From the NCBI RefSeq assembly GCF_003014575.1, contig NZ_PYGF01000004.1, positions 276,133-340,132 on the forward strand: a stretch of DNA of 64,000 bases. The letters run 5' to 3'. This DNA is from Cecembia rubra (GTDB taxonomy: Bacteria; Bacteroidota; Bacteroidia; Cytophagales; Cyclobacteriaceae). Below the pieces are notes generated by a model, which did no database searches, was not told the DNA's origin, and worked only from the letters and a program-made list of their open reading frames with translations. This document shows positions 24,714-35,275 of the stretch, piece by piece; positions within the stretch are counted from its first letter, which is position 1, and each line of letters starts with the position of its first letter. The translations under genes and the position numbers were made by a program.

Positions 24714-26980
24714 AATCTGTTTTTAAATTGTGCGTCTACCACAGCTATAGCTACCATATTGACTATCTCTCTGATGGAGCTTCCAAGCTGTAATATATGC
24801 ACTGGCTTATTCATTCCCAATAGCACTGGGCCGATTGCCTCTGCATGACCAAGTTCGGAAAGCAATTTATAAGCAATATTTCCGGAACTCAAGTCTGGAA
24901 ATATCAGGGTATTTGTCTTGTTACCAATCAATGCACTGAAAGGGTAATTTTCTTCCTGAATCTCCTCATTTAAAGCCACATTGGCCTGCATCTCACCCTC
25001 AATAGTTAAATTTGGATATTTAGCTTTTGCCATTGCCGTTGCTTTGGCGGTCTTAGCAGCCACTTCCCCTTTTGCCGAACCAAAATTAGAATAAGATAAT
25101 ACGGCGATTTTTGGATCGATATCAAAGAACTTTACGCCCTCGGCTGTAAGTCCAATTATTTCAACCAACTCTTCTGCAGTTGGATCTACATTCACAGTTG
25201 TATCGGAGAAGAAGAAAGGTCCACGGTCGGTATTCATAATATACATACCTGCTACTCGGTCAATTCCCTTTTTCACACCAATCACATGAAGTGCAGGTAA
25301 GATGGTCTTTGGATAGTCCTTGGTAAGTCCTGAAATCAATGCGTCAGCTTCTCCCAATTCGACCATCATAGAACCAAAATAATTCCTGTCCTTCATCAAG
25401 CGGTAGCAATCCTGTGGAGTAAGGCCTTTACGCTTTCTTTTCTCAAATAGAATATTTCCATATTGCTGGAGCTTTTCCTCTTCCTCATAGGGGTTGACTA
25501 TGGTAACTCCGGACAAGTCAAGCTTATTGGCCTCAATGATTTCATTGATTTTTTCTGTTCTGCCCAAGAGAATCGGAATTGCTATCCTTTCATCCCTTAA
25601 TATCTGGGCTGCCTTCAGTATTTTTACATTGTCTGCCTCTGCAAATACCACACGTTTAGGATCTTTCTTGGCCCTTGAAATTACCCTAAGCATCAACCTT
25701 TGGTCAATGCCTATTCTTTCCTGAAGCTCAAGTCCATAAGCATCCCAATCGGTAATTGCATATTTTGCAACACCTGATTCCATCGCTGCTCTGGCTACTG
25801 CAGGTGCAATTGTCGTGATAAGTCTTGGATCCAATGGTTTTGGAATCAGATAGAACCTCCCAAATGCCATTTGGGCATCCCCATAAGCCTTATTCACAAT
25901 TTCAGGAACAGGCTCTTTTGCAAGGGCAGCAATTGCCTTGGCTGCTGCCAACTTCATTTCCTCATTGATCGTTGTAGCCCTCACATCCAAAGCCCCCCGG
26001 AAAATATAAGGGAAACCCAATACGTTATTGACTTGGTTTGGATAATCGGATCTACCTGTTGCCATAATCAAATCATCTCTTGTGGACATTGCCAGCTCAT
26101 AAGCAATCTCCGGATCAGGATTGGCCAAAGCAAAGACAATAGGATTTGGTGCCATTTTAAGGATCTGATCAGGAGTAACAATGTTACCTGCTGACAAACC
26201 TAAAAATACATCTGCTCCTTCAAGTGCCTCAGTAAGCGTATATACATTTTTGTGTGTAGCAAATTCTTTCTTGACCTCATCCAAAATTGGGCGGTCTATT
26301 CTGATCGCTCCTTCTTTGTCGCACATCACAATATTCTCTCGCTTTACCCCAAGGTTCATGTAGAACCTCGTACAGGAAACAGCAGAGGCGCCAGCCCCAT
26401 TGACGACCAACTGGATCTCATCAATCTTTTTCCCAACAATCTCTAGCGCATTTAACAAAGCAGCTCCTGAAATAATTGCTGTACCATGCTGATCATCATG
26501 CATCAAAGGGATTTTCATTTCCCTTTTTAAGGTATCCTCTATCAAAAAGCATTCAGGTGCTTTGATATCCTCTAAATTGACCCCTCCAAAAGTGGGCTCC
26601 AATGACTTGATGATCTGAATCAGCTTATGTGGATCCTTTTCATCAATTTCAATATCAAATACATCTATTCCAGCAAATTTCTTGAATAATACACCCTTTC
26701 CTTCCATGACTGGTTTTGATGCCTCAGGGCCAATGTCTCCAAGCCCCAACACCGCCGTACCATTAGAAATTACCGCCACAAGGTTTCCTTTGGCTGTATA
26801 TTTATAGGCGTTTTCTTTATCATTGGCGATCTCTTTGCATGGTTCTGCTACCCCCGGGGAATAGGCAAGTGCGAGATCTAACTGACTGGAAAGTGGTTTA
26901 GTGGGAATTACTTCAATTTTACCAGGTTTCCCTTGCACATGATAATTCAGTGCATCCTCTTTACGGATTTTAATGGCCAT
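24710..26980 (-). CDS. maeB: NADP-dependent malic enzyme with phosphotransacetylase-like domain
   Basis: 756 residues. Residues 1-~430 are a malic enzyme ([19 protein letters not shown] block, [50 protein letters not shown]). The C-terminal ~320 residues are a phosphotransacetylase-like domain ([60 protein letters not shown]). In MaeB proteins the C-terminal domain is regulatory, binding acetyl-CoA, rather than catalytic. The reaction is malate to pyruvate and CO2 with NADPH. It is 4-bp coupled to ruvA and 23 nt from the DUF4837 gene. Confidence 0.96.
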   Translation of the reverse strand: MAIKIRKEDALNYHVQGKPGKIEVIPTKPLSSQLDLALAYSPGVAEPCKEIANDKENAYKYTAKGNLVAVISNGTAVLGLGDIGPEASKPVMEGKGVLFKKFAGIDVFDIEIDEKDPHKLIQIIKSLEPTFGGVNLEDIKAPECFLIEDTLKREMKIPLMHDDQHGTAIISGAALLNALEIVGKKIDEIQLVVNGAGASAVSCTRFYMNLGVKRENIVMCDKEGAIRIDRPILDEVKKEFATHKNVYTLTEALEGADVFLGLSAGNIVTPDQILKMAPNPIVFALANPDPEIAYELAMSTRDDLIMATGRSDYPNQVNNVLGFPYIFRGALDVRATTINEEMKLAAAKAIAALAKEPVPEIVNKAYGDAQMAFGRFYLIPKPLDPRLITTIAPAVARAAMESGVAKYAITDWDAYGLELQERIGIDQRLMLRVISRAKKDPKRVVFAEADNVKILKAAQILRDERIAIPILLGRTEKINEIIEANKLDLSGVTIVNPYEEEEKLQQYGNILFEKRKRKGLTPQDCYRLMKDRNYFGSMMVELGEADALISGLTKDYPKTILPALHVIGVKKGIDRVAGMYIMNTDRGPFFFSDTTVNVDPTAEELVEIIGLTAEGVKFFDIDPKIAVLSYSNFGSAKGEVAAKTAKATAMAKAKYPNLTIEGEMQANVALNEEIQEENYPFSALIGNKTNTLIFPDLSSGNIAYKLLSELGHAEAIGPVLLGMNKPVHILQLGSSIREIVNMVAIAVVDAQFKNRL

Positions 26981-27003
26981 ACAGGTTTATATGTTAAATG
27001 ACA

Positions 27004-28107
27004 TCAGCTGGAAGCCTCCGGTTTAGGAAGCACTTCCGTAGCCAACAAAATAGTTTCGATCTCCCGGATGGATTCTCTATGCGCTTCATTGGGATAATAA
27101 ACAAAACCTTCCAGATAATAAAGTTTCCCTTTTTTGTTATCCACAATTACATATGCAAGGAAAGAACCACCCATACTGAGGTTATTAGTTTTCCAACCTC
27201 CGCGGATTTCGACTGCAAAATTATTGTTAATCTTGAAATTACTAAATACCGGTGAAGGATCTACCCGCTCTGTTACGATGTAAGAATTTCTGTTTGAGGG
27301 GTTTCCGTAGATATGCATTTTTGTAATTTTTTCCCTAAGCTCCAGAATGGCTTGCGGAAACACCTGTTCTTCAGATACATAATCTGTTTCGTAAAAAAAC
27401 ATGCTTATATCGGGTCTATCCGAACGGGGCGTAGGTTGTCTTAACCACAAAAAATCATTTTCAGCTTTTGCAATCTGATATGAGGCCGGAACATTGACAC
27501 TAAGTCCAAGATTTTCCCCTGCTACTTTTGCTGCTGAATTTTTCCTATTCAATAATACCTTATTCAATCTGCCCCTTTCTCTCACCTGGAATAGATTCTG
27601 TAGTTTATTTTTATTGGACCTTAGATTTTTAACCAGCTCTTCTTCGTTGTTGCCAAATAGATACAACACTTCCTGTCCGACAGCAAATTCATCTTCACTT
27701 CTCAACAAATACAAAGAAGGGTCACTCGCGGCCTTTTCTTTAGCCTCCTTACTGAATAAAGAATTGATGTTTTGACTGGCAGCCCTCTTGTCATCAAAAG
27801 TGGTAACATAAACAATATTGGTTGCCATCTTTAAAATTCTGGTCATCGCCCTAGGATCAACTTTCCTAATATCAAACATACTTTCGTCTCTAATCAAACC
27901 AGATACATCTTCCAAGAAAATCTCTTTTAAAGTTTGACCAACGGGGCCCTCCCATTTGGCTGAGTCAATCGCTAAAATGATTTCGCCGATTGCACCCCTT
28001 GCCTTGGGCTTGGTTGAATTCTGGGATTCCTCATCTCCCTGACAACTCCAAAAACCAAACATTGCAATGATGAAGGTCACTGCCAAACCTATATTTCTGA
28101 TATTCAT
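27004..28107 (-). CDS. DUF4837-family lipoprotein
   Basis: 367 residues with a lipobox (IIAMFGFWSCQGDEE, lipid Cys about 23). The body matches the Bacteroidota DUF4837 family: GAIGEIILAIDSAKWEGPVG near the N-terminus, VPASYQIAKAENDFLWLRQPT in the middle, and the C-terminal WKTNNLSMGGSFLAYVIVDNKKGKLYYLEGFVYYPN. Function is unknown, probably periplasmic or outer-membrane facing. It sits between the LysM transglycosylase and maeB in the same direction, 71 nt from the former, hinting at an envelope role. Confidence 0.85.
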   Translation of the reverse strand: MNIRNIGLAVTFIIAMFGFWSCQGDEESQNSTKPKARGAIGEIILAIDSAKWEGPVGQTLKEIFLEDVSGLIRDESMFDIRKVDPRAMTRILKMATNIVYVTTFDDKRAASQNINSLFSKEAKEKAASDPSLYLLRSEDEFAVGQEVLYLFGNNEEELVKNLRSNKNKLQNLFQVRERGRLNKVLLNRKNSAAKVAGENLGLSVNVPASYQIAKAENDFLWLRQPTPRSDRPDISMFFYETDYVSEEQVFPQAILELREKITKMHIYGNPSNRNSYIVTERVDPSPVFSNFKINNNFAVEIRGGWKTNNLSMGGSFLAYVIVDNKKGKLYYLEGFVYYPNEAHRESIREIETILLATEVLPKPEASS

Positions 28108-28178
28108 ATGCTTATTTTTTATGCCCAGTACAATTTAAAAATTAATAAAAGGAATAAAAAGTTTTCCTAATAAAATAG

Positions 28179-29600
28179 TTATCCGATTATTAATTTTTGC
28201 CCTGGCTTAATCTGATTGGTGTTGAGGTTATTGAGTTTTTTTATCTGATCTACTGTCACCCCATTCAACTTTTTGGAAATTAACCAAAGCGAGTCCCCAG
28301 GTTGAACAGTGTAATAGCGGGGATTGGAAGCATCTACATTCGTTGCATTATCTGCCAATGCATTTTGTAAGGAGGCTTTATTGGAATAAATATAAAGGGT
28401 TTGCCCTACTTTAATTGTATTTGAACTTAAATTATTCCAGTTCTTGATTTGAGTGACAGAAGTGCCATACTGTTGGGCTATTTTACCTAGCACATCCCCT
28501 TGTTTTACTTTATAGGCAATTCTATCTCCGTTAGGAGCTGTATTATTGCTCACTGTCCTTACTGTAGCAGTTGTCACCGGAGTAGATGCACTACGCAAGG
28601 CAACTGTCCTCTCAGAAGTTAATTTAACAGCACTTGCATAATTTTCCTGATTCTGGGCAATCCACTCAGCTTTGGATCTGGGAAGACGTAAAGCAATGTG
28701 TTGGTGGGATGAAGGTATTAATCTGTTTTGAATAGATGGATTTAGAAACTCTATATCCTCTAAACAAGTACCGCTGATAGCCGCCAACTGTTCAAGATCA
28801 ATTTCCTGGTTAAACCTGACTTTTTCAAAAACAATCGGATAGGAAGGTTCTTCCAGAAAGAGATTGTGTTCTTCTGTATATCGGAGCACATACATCATTG
28901 CCTGAAATTGAGGTACATAACTACGGGTTTCTTTTGGAAGGTGGTTATAAATGCCCCAAAAAGTCCTTTTTCCACCAGAACGGTTGATGGCTTTTCTTAC
29001 ATTTCCTGGTCCACAGTTATATGCTGCCAAAGCCAATTCCCAATCTCCAAACATCCTGTACAAAGATTTAAGGTACCTGGCAGCAGCTTCAGTAGACATT
29101 TCGGGGTCCATCCTGTCATCTATATCCCTATTGACATGAAGGTTGTACATTCTTCCTGTAGCAGGCATAAATTGCCACAAACCCATGGCTCCGACCCTTG
29201 ACTTTGCTTTTGGATTAAGGCCGGATTCGATGATGGACAGATATTTGATATCGTCCGGCATATCATGTTCGGCAAGGGTCTCCTCAAACAAAGGGAAGTA
29301 ATATGCTTTCCTTTTGAGCACCATTTTGGTGTATTCCCTATTTCTAACTACAAAATAATTGATGAATGAAAAAATCCTGTCATTCAGTTCAAAAGGCATG
29401 TCTGTTTGCATGGCCTTTATCCTTTTATCCACCTGGTCATAGGTAAAGTCAGGGATATAATCAAATTGATATACAGGACTTATTGTTTCTTCATCAATGG
29501 AGCTGTTACTGAAATGATAAAGTTCCTGACCATGAACTGATATGCCCAGCAAAAACATCAATGCAAATGAGAATGTGATGGTACAAATTTTCTTTTTCAT
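28179..29600 (-). CDS. LysM lytic transglycosylase (MltD-like)
   Basis: 473 residues with a signal peptide. Residues ~95-240 form an SLT domain: [20 protein letters not shown] carries the catalytic Glu (ESGL), followed by [31 protein letters not shown] and [16 protein letters not shown]. Two LysM modules follow at ~363-407 ([20 protein letters not shown]) and ~428-472 ([19 protein letters not shown]). It cleaves glycan strands between MurNAc and GlcNAc, forming 1,6-anhydroMurNAc. It lies 14 nt downstream of gatA and upstream of the DUF4837 gene, in a run that also encodes an EnvC-like protein. Confidence 0.95.
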   Translation of the reverse strand: MKKKICTITFSFALMFLLGISVHGQELYHFSNSSIDEETISPVYQFDYIPDFTYDQVDKRIKAMQTDMPFELNDRIFSFINYFVVRNREYTKMVLKRKAYYFPLFEETLAEHDMPDDIKYLSIIESGLNPKAKSRVGAMGLWQFMPATGRMYNLHVNRDIDDRMDPEMSTEAAARYLKSLYRMFGDWELALAAYNCGPGNVRKAINRSGGKRTFWGIYNHLPKETRSYVPQFQAMMYVLRYTEEHNLFLEEPSYPIVFEKVRFNQEIDLEQLAAISGTCLEDIEFLNPSIQNRLIPSSHQHIALRLPRSKAEWIAQNQENYASAVKLTSERTVALRSASTPVTTATVRTVSNNTAPNGDRIAYKVKQGDVLGKIAQQYGTSVTQIKNWNNLSSNTIKVGQTLYIYSNKASLQNALADNATNVDASNPRYYTVQPGDSLWLISKKLNGVTVDQIKKLNNLNTNQIKPGQKLIIG

Positions 29601-29614
29601 GATCAGGATATTAA

Positions 29615-31045
29615 TTAGTTGTTGCTCAATTCCATAAGGTAACTGCCAAATGCATAGAGCTCTGCCTCTTTGAACGAATTGGCCATTACCTGTATACCTA
29701 TTGGAAGTCCCTGTTGGTCTTTTCCGTTTGGTAATGATAACGCAGGAACTCCAGATACTGATGCCTGTACGGTAAATAAATCCTCTAAATACATGGCAAC
29801 AGGATCATTACTGTGTTCCCCAAACTTAAAGGCCGTTGAAGGAGTTGTAGGTAGCAGGATATAATCGTATTTATTCAGAAGATTCTCTGTAAATTCTTTT
29901 ATCAGCCGCCTTACCTTTTGGGCTTTGGTAAAATAAGCATCATAATAGCTGGCACTTAACACAAAAGTACCAAGCATGATCCTTCTCTTTACTTCCTCAC
30001 CAAATCCTTCAGACCTGGTCATTTTATACATACTTTCCAGGTTATGGGCATTCGGACTTCTAAAACCGTATTTTACACCGTCATACCTGGAAAGATTGGA
30101 GCTCGCCTCTGCAGTAGTCAGGATATAATAGGTAGGTAGCACATATTTCAACAAAGGGAACTCAACCTCTTCAACCTCATGTCCCTCCTCTTTCAGACGT
30201 TCCAAAATGGATAAGGTATTTTCTTTTATTTCCTTTTGAAGGGCAGGAGATTCTATAGTTTCTTTAAGATACGCGATTTTTACCCTTTTGTCAAAATGGA
30301 GAAGTTCGGAATATTTTGGCACAGGCTTTCTTGAAGCTGTACTGTCAAAATTATCAGGTCCCGCCATGATTTCCATTACCAAGGCATTGTCTCTAATATT
30401 TCTGGAGAATATCCCAATCGTATCAAAGGAAGATGCGTAAGCAATAAGACCCCATCTGGAAACTCTGGAATAAGTTGGCTTGATCCCCACCAATCCGGTA
30501 AACGCCGCTGGCTGCCTCACTGATCCTCCAGTATCTGTCCCCAGGGATACGGTACAAAGATTTGCCTGTACTGCTACTGCAGATCCTCCGGATGAACCCC
30601 CTGGAACCCTGCTTTCATCAGCTGCATTCAACACCTTGCCGTGTACAGAATTCTCATTGGAACTACCCATCCCAAACTCGTCACAGTTCAACCTGCCTAT
30701 AATGATCGCATCTTCATCGATTAGTCTTTGAACAGCTGTAGCGGTAAATTGGGAAATGAAACCTTTTAGGATTTTGCTTGATGCATTGAATTCATGGTCT
30801 TTGTAAACTAGCACATCCTTTATACCAATGACCATACCGGCAAGTCTACCGGCTTTGCCAGAAGCAATCTTTTCATCCACTTTGGCCGCCTGTTCCAATG
30901 CGGATTCCTTATAAACTTCAACGAAGGCGTTAAGATGCGCCTTCGTTTGAATGTTTTGGAGATAATAATTTACTATCGCTTTACAATCGGTTTCCCTAAT
31001 TTCAAGCGACTTTTGGATATCGTCAAATGATAGGAATTTTTCCAA
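29615..31045 (-). CDS. gatA: Aspartyl/glutamyl-tRNA amidotransferase subunit A
   Basis: 476 residues, a full-length amidase-signature enzyme. The Ser-cisSer-Lys triad is visible: Lys in [12 protein letters not shown] (~76), cis-Ser and neighbours in the Gly/Ser-rich [14 protein letters not shown], and nucleophile Ser in [16 protein letters not shown]. GatA releases ammonia from glutamine for GatB to amidate Glu-tRNA(Gln) or Asp-tRNA(Asn). gatB and gatC are not in the window. Other amidases share the signature, but the length and the Bacteroidota context (tatA-gatA-lytic transglycosylase) support gatA. Confidence 0.93.
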   Translation of the reverse strand: MEKFLSFDDIQKSLEIRETDCKAIVNYYLQNIQTKAHLNAFVEVYKESALEQAAKVDEKIASGKAGRLAGMVIGIKDVLVYKDHEFNASSKILKGFISQFTATAVQRLIDEDAIIIGRLNCDEFGMGSSNENSVHGKVLNAADESRVPGGSSGGSAVAVQANLCTVSLGTDTGGSVRQPAAFTGLVGIKPTYSRVSRWGLIAYASSFDTIGIFSRNIRDNALVMEIMAGPDNFDSTASRKPVPKYSELLHFDKRVKIAYLKETIESPALQKEIKENTLSILERLKEEGHEVEEVEFPLLKYVLPTYYILTTAEASSNLSRYDGVKYGFRSPNAHNLESMYKMTRSEGFGEEVKRRIMLGTFVLSASYYDAYFTKAQKVRRLIKEFTENLLNKYDYILLPTTPSTAFKFGEHSNDPVAMYLEDLFTVQASVSGVPALSLPNGKDQQGLPIGIQVMANSFKEAELYAFGSYLMELSNN

Positions 31046-31066
31046 GGTTCTGATCTTTGGTTCCGT

Positions 31067-31270
31067 TTAGTCTTTTTTCTTCTTTTCTTTCAGACCTTCT
31101 TCCAGGTCATCCTGAATTTCTTTAGTAGCATCTTTAAACTCTCTGATTCCTCTTCCAAGTCCTCTTGCCAGTTCAGGGATTCTCTTTGCACCAAATAGCA
31201 GGAGAATCACTAAGATGATAAGGATAATAGATCCTCCACCCATATTTTGAAAGAAACCCAATGTTGTCAT
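31067..31270 (-). CDS. tatA: Twin-arginine translocase TatA/TatE
   Basis: 67 residues: a short N-terminus, one transmembrane helix (SIILIILVILLLFG), then the amphipathic helix beginning AKRIPELARGLGRGIREFKDAT and a charged tail ending KEKKKKD. FGAKRIPELARGLG is the signature hinge. TatA oligomers form the pore for folded proteins recruited by TatC, which is not in the window. It is the first gene after a well-formed promoter and probably drives gatA and the genes after it. Confidence 0.95.
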   Translation of the reverse strand: MTTLGFFQNMGGGSIILIILVILLLFGAKRIPELARGLGRGIREFKDATKEIQDDLEEGLKEKKKKD

Positions 31271-31300
31271 GATTGTATGATTTAGATGATAAATTGTTTA

Positions 31301-31331
31301 CAAAGATATACTTGTGTCGCGCTAACACAAA
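31301..31331 (-). promoter_or_regulatory. tatA-gatA promoter
   Basis: On the minus strand, TTTG (31328-31331), 19 nt, then TATCTTTG (31301-31308): an exact match to both elements and spacing of the Bacteroidota promoter, about 31 nt upstream of the tatA ATG. Confidence 0.7.
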
Positions 31332-31384
31332 GGAATGATTGCGCTATAATTGCGGATTTTTTATAAATATACAAAATATTTACA

Positions 31385-32629
31385 TTATCGACCAGCAAGC
31401 CAAATGGACGGATTCATAGGTTCAAGTCCTTTCCACGTTTCGAAGTGCACTTCAGCTACTCCTTCCCTATTCGTATAGACCTGTCCCAATACCTGTTTAG
31501 CTTTCACTTTTTCGCCTGATTTCACCGAAATCACCTTGAGTTTGCTGTACATGGTATAGTATTCTCCATGCTTCACTACTATGGTTCCCCCGTATCCTGG
31601 TATGGTCCCTATTTTGATCACTTCCCCATCAAAGACGGCTCTGACATTGGCGTTTGGCGCAGTCTGAATATCTATCCCGTCATTGTCTTCTGTGATTCCT
31701 TTCAAAGTAGGATGCGGATGTGTACCAAATGGTCTGGAAACAAAACCGCTTTCAACTGGCCATGGCAATTTACCCCTGTTACCAGCAAAAGAGCTTGACA
31801 GCGCTGCTGCTTCAGGAGTCATTGGAATGCTGCTTCCTGAAGGCCTTGTAGTCGTAGTACCGGCGGATTTGGCAGCTGCCTCGGCCTTTCGCCTGTCTTC
31901 AGCAATGATTTCCCTGAGCATACGGTTGAGGTTTTCCTGCTGCTTTTTGGCTGCCGCTATCTGCTTCTTGAGTTCCTGCTCCTGTTGATTAAGGCTATTG
32001 ACAATACTTTGCTGATCCTTTTTGGCTTTATCGAGCTGTTGCCTCTGTTGGTTCTCTTGCTGAAGGACGGTCTGCATGTTCTGCTTTTTGCCTTCCAGGT
32101 TTTTCCGCTGGCTAAGTAGTTCATCAGCAACTTGTTCGATCTGCTCTACCTGCTTTTTTCTGGCATCAGAGTATTGTTTGAGGTATTTCAAGCGCATATA
32201 GAACTGCTTGAATGTCTCTGAACTAAAGACAAAGGCAGTCATGGTGATTCCTTGGTTGAGTTTTGAGGAAGTATAGACCATACCTGAATACTCTTCCTTT
32301 AGATTTTTCAGCTCCTTCTCAAGTGATCTGATCCTGGACTCCGTATCCTTGATTTCTGATTCCAGAAGTCTCATTTCCCCGTTGAGGGTATTGATATATT
32401 TGATCCTGTTCTCAAGCTGCTGGTTCAGTGCATTAAGCTGACCTACTGAAACCTTTTTAGATTCAGCAGTTTTCTTGAGAATTTGGTCAAACTCTAAAAG
32501 TTTTTTTTGGATCTCTGCTTTCTCACTTTCAATCTGGGCCCGCGTTTTTCTGGTCTGCGCATGAAGTGGAGACCATGCTGTCGCACTCCATATTAGTACA
32601 AAAATCCATATCAACCTGAGCTTTACCAT
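31385..32629 (-). CDS. EnvC-like murein hydrolase activator (degenerate M23 domain)
   Basis: 414 residues. A signal peptide (…WSPLHAQ) is followed by a long coiled coil over residues ~25-245 (QIESEKAEIQKKLLEFDQIL, EQELKKQIAAAKKQQENLNR), then an M23/LytM domain (LPWPVESGFVSRPFGTHPHP, VRAFDGEVI-like strand, GGTIVVKHGEYYTMYSKL, AEVHFETWKG). The zinc motif HxxxD has become NDGID and the second HxH first position is Ser (YSKL for YxHL), so catalysis is unlikely. That is the EnvC pattern, where the protein activates amidases during cell separation. It lies 3 nt downstream of the DUF4292 gene. Confidence 0.9.
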   Translation of the reverse strand: MVKLRLIWIFVLIWSATAWSPLHAQTRKTRAQIESEKAEIQKKLLEFDQILKKTAESKKVSVGQLNALNQQLENRIKYINTLNGEMRLLESEIKDTESRIRSLEKELKNLKEEYSGMVYTSSKLNQGITMTAFVFSSETFKQFYMRLKYLKQYSDARKKQVEQIEQVADELLSQRKNLEGKKQNMQTVLQQENQQRQQLDKAKKDQQSIVNSLNQQEQELKKQIAAAKKQQENLNRMLREIIAEDRRKAEAAAKSAGTTTTRPSGSSIPMTPEAAALSSSFAGNRGKLPWPVESGFVSRPFGTHPHPTLKGITEDNDGIDIQTAPNANVRAVFDGEVIKIGTIPGYGGTIVVKHGEYYTMYSKLKVISVKSGEKVKAKQVLGQVYTNREGVAEVHFETWKGLEPMNPSIWLAGR

Positions 32630-32632
32630 TTT

Positions 32633-33370
32633 CTAGAATTGGAAAGGGAAAGTTAACGAAGTTCTGGAAAATTCGATTTTTGTCAACTCCAAATTAATCA
32701 GTGCAGTCTGAACACCATCAGGGGTATTATATGATAACCTGAGTAACATTTTATTGGGAAATGGCTGTCCATCGACATCCTCAAAGGTAGGATAATTGGC
32801 CAAAAGCGACCCTTTATCTGACATTGAAGCACTGCTCAATTCCTGAACTTTTCCTAAAAGGGTACTTACCCTAGAATGGTACCTCACTCCATCTCTTACC
32901 TGGGTAAGTTCAAAATATTGACCTACCCTGATTAGCCTGTCCCTATAGCTGAATTCATGTGGTGGATTTGCATAAATAAGGTTTTGAAGTAGATCCAGTG
33001 ATAATTTAAGGTCAAATCTATCCTCTACTTCAACAAAACTCATATTGATATCGTCACCGTTCAACCGGTCCTTGATCCTCAGTTTGTCCTTGGTTATAGC
33101 TCCTCTAAATGCTTCCAAACCCAATCCAGGTGTCACGCTGAACCATATAATACTGTCCTTCTTTGCCCTGAAATTAACTGTGCCCCGTGTAGTCTTTCCG
33201 CTGGCTTCTTCTATCACGATCCTCCCTCTGGCTGATAAATAATCAAAATCCATGTAAACAGGCTCAAATTCCTGCATGATTTCGTCAGAGGTATAAAGGT
33301 TGGGCTTTTTGACACATCCCGCAAGCAATAGAAAAAGGACTAATCCAAGTCCAAAAAACCTATTCATCAT
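32633..33370 (-). CDS. DUF4292-family lipoprotein
   Basis: 245 residues with lipobox (LVLFLLLAGCVKKP). The sequence follows the Bacteroidota DUF4292 pattern: FDYLSARGRIVIEEASGK, VNFRAKKDSIIWFSVTPGLGLEA, RGAITKDKLRIKDRLN and the C-terminal LINLELTKIEFSRTSLTFPFQF. The domain looks like a LolB/LolA-type half-barrel, which would fit lipoprotein or lipid handling at the outer membrane, but that is inference. It overlaps the TPR gene by 11 bp and sits directly upstream of the EnvC-like gene, an apparently conserved order in the phylum. Confidence 0.85.
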   Translation of the reverse strand: MMNRFFGLGLVLFLLLAGCVKKPNLYTSDEIMQEFEPVYMDFDYLSARGRIVIEEASGKTTRGTVNFRAKKDSIIWFSVTPGLGLEAFRGAITKDKLRIKDRLNGDDINMSFVEVEDRFDLKLSLDLLQNLIYANPPHEFSYRDRLIRVGQYFELTQVRDGVRYHSRVSTLLGKVQELSSASMSDKGSLLANYPTFEDVDGQPFPNKMLLRLSYNTPDGVQTALINLELTKIEFSRTSLTFPFQF

Positions 33371-35093
33371 AATACTTTTGATCCTTAATCTTTTTAAGCA
33401 AATATTCAGAGGTCTCCTCTCCTCCTTCGGCTTTTTTCCAATAGCTTAATGCCTCGTTTTTATTTCCTAAATGATACAAAATATCTCCATAATGCTCCCA
33501 CATTACCCCGCTCGGACTATCATCATTTTCCAATGCTCTTTCCATATACTTCCTGGCCCCTTCATAATCCTTTAACTGAAAAAGCACCCAGGCGTGGGTA
33601 TCCAAGTAAGTTGAATTGTTGGGGAATTTTTTAACCAAACGCTCCGACATAGATTTGGCTTTCTCCAAATCCTTCTTTGATAATGAAAGAAAATAGGCAT
33701 AATTATTCAACACATGTTCATCTTCTGGTCTACTTGCCAAAACCTCATCATACGCATCAAATGCCTCTTGTTTTTTACCCAACATGTGGTAGGTATCTCC
33801 TAAAGATGCCTTTACTAAGAGTTCCAGCTGAATGTTCCTCCCCTTATTGGTTTCAAGGGATTTGAGGAAGGAGTTTTCAGCTTCTTCTCCTTTTTTCTGG
33901 GTAAGTTTTGCTGTACCATCAAAAAACCAAAACTCTGGTCTTTCCGGAAATTCATCCACTGCCATGATGGTATACTTTTCGATTTCCGAGTAATCTTTCT
34001 GCAATTCAAACATTGCTGTGATTACCGTCTGCAATACCTGGGCATTGGCAGGGTTTTTATCCAGAGAAGATCTATAAAAAACCAATGCCTCTTCCTTCCT
34101 ATTATTGATCAGATTCCTATCCCCTATTACAGAAAGAACGTCAGGATCATTGGCATTGTATTCACGCATACTCTTTTCCAATTTATCCATCAAAGAATCT
34201 CTCCTCACAGTTCTCATTTCCCTGAGTAAATCTGAAAAAGCATCTGCTTTTACCTTTCCATCAAGGTCTGGATTGGCAAATGCCTCAATAATTAAGGATT
34301 CTGATTTCTCAACTTCTCCCTGCTCCTTGTAAAGTGCATAGGCAGCAAGTTGTAGATCGGCCTGGTCAGGATAGGCTTCCAATGATTTATTCACCAAATC
34401 TATCGCCTGATTTGTCCTACCATTGTTGAACAAGATCTCTACTAAATTCAAAACATACTGGGAATTACCGGGATGTGCTTCAATGAGCTTCTCCCCTTCC
34501 TTTACTGCAGCATTCAGATTATTTTTCCTTAAATGAATCCTTTGTTTTTGATGGGTGAGTTGCTCCACTATGCCGTAGTATTCTTCAGCACGATCCAAAG
34601 CCTTGAGCGCATTATCCAAATCCCCGGCAGAAAGGTAAAGAGAGGCTAAGTCCAAAATATAGTTTTGATTTTCTTCTGAATTGGACATTAGACCTTCCAA
34701 AATCTTTGCTGCTTCGAGCAATTGTCCCTGCTTGGTATAAACCTCTGCCATAACAAGGTTATAATACTTGTTATCTGGATCTTCTGCAACTGCCCTCATT
34801 CCATATTGAAGCGCCTCTTCTATGCGGTTAGCACGCAAAAGGATTTCTGCTATTTTAAAATTGATAGCTGCTGCATCAGGACTTATCTCTCTGGCTTTTT
34901 GGAAATAAAAATAAGCCCGGTCATAATCCTCGAGAATGAGAAACCTCTGTCCTTCTATAAATAACCTGGATGCCCTTGCCTCCTGCAATTGCTTCTTCTT
35001 TTCCTTATTGGAAAGTCTTTCCTGAGAAAATCCTGAAAAGGACAATACGGAAGCAAGAATGAAAAGAATTATTGTTTTAAAGTTGATGTTCAC
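33360..35093 (-). CDS. Exported TPR-repeat protein
   Basis: 577 residues with a signal peptide (IILFILASVLSFSGFSQE), followed by TPR repeats over almost the whole length: RLFIEGQRFLILEDYDRAYFYFQKA, AINFKIAEILLRANRIEEAL, YVLNLVEILFNNGRTNQAIDL, GDTYHMLGKKQEAFDAYDEV, NNYAYFLSLSKKDLEKAKSM, WVLFQLKDYEGARKYMERAL. There is no catalytic domain. It is likely a periplasmic scaffold, of the type that accompanies the DUF4292 lipoprotein in Bacteroidota. The 11-bp overlap with DUF4292 indicates coupling. A promoter with an overlapping palindrome lies about 110 nt upstream. Confidence 0.9.
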   Translation of the reverse strand: MNINFKTIILFILASVLSFSGFSQERLSNKEKKKQLQEARASRLFIEGQRFLILEDYDRAYFYFQKAREISPDAAAINFKIAEILLRANRIEEALQYGMRAVAEDPDNKYYNLVMAEVYTKQGQLLEAAKILEGLMSNSEENQNYILDLASLYLSAGDLDNALKALDRAEEYYGIVEQLTHQKQRIHLRKNNLNAAVKEGEKLIEAHPGNSQYVLNLVEILFNNGRTNQAIDLVNKSLEAYPDQADLQLAAYALYKEQGEVEKSESLIIEAFANPDLDGKVKADAFSDLLREMRTVRRDSLMDKLEKSMREYNANDPDVLSVIGDRNLINNRKEEALVFYRSSLDKNPANAQVLQTVITAMFELQKDYSEIEKYTIMAVDEFPERPEFWFFDGTAKLTQKKGEEAENSFLKSLETNKGRNIQLELLVKASLGDTYHMLGKKQEAFDAYDEVLASRPEDEHVLNNYAYFLSLSKKDLEKAKSMSERLVKKFPNNSTYLDTHAWVLFQLKDYEGARKYMERALENDDSPSGVMWEHYGDILYHLGNKNEALSYWKKAEGGEETSEYLLKKIKDQKYYDE

Positions 35094-35201
35094 GCGGTGT
35101 ATATTTGCACAAATACGCTTTTAATTCAGCCAATACGATAGAAATTGTATGTTGGTTTAAGATAGCAAGGTTCCTTGATTGGATTTACTTAATTTTCATC
35201 A

Positions 35202-35241
35202 CAAACTTAATGCCTTTTTACTCTTATTGACAATTTGTCAA
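35202..35241 (-). promoter_or_regulatory. Promoter with palindrome upstream of the TPR gene
   Basis: On the minus strand, TAAGTTTG (35202-35209) is a consensus -7 box with TTG (35231-35233) 21 nt upstream. A perfect palindrome, TTGACAATTTGTCAA (35227-35241), covers that -33 element, as an operator would. Confidence 0.5.
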
Positions 35242-35275
35242 TAAATACTGTCTATTATTTAAAAAATTGCGGTAA

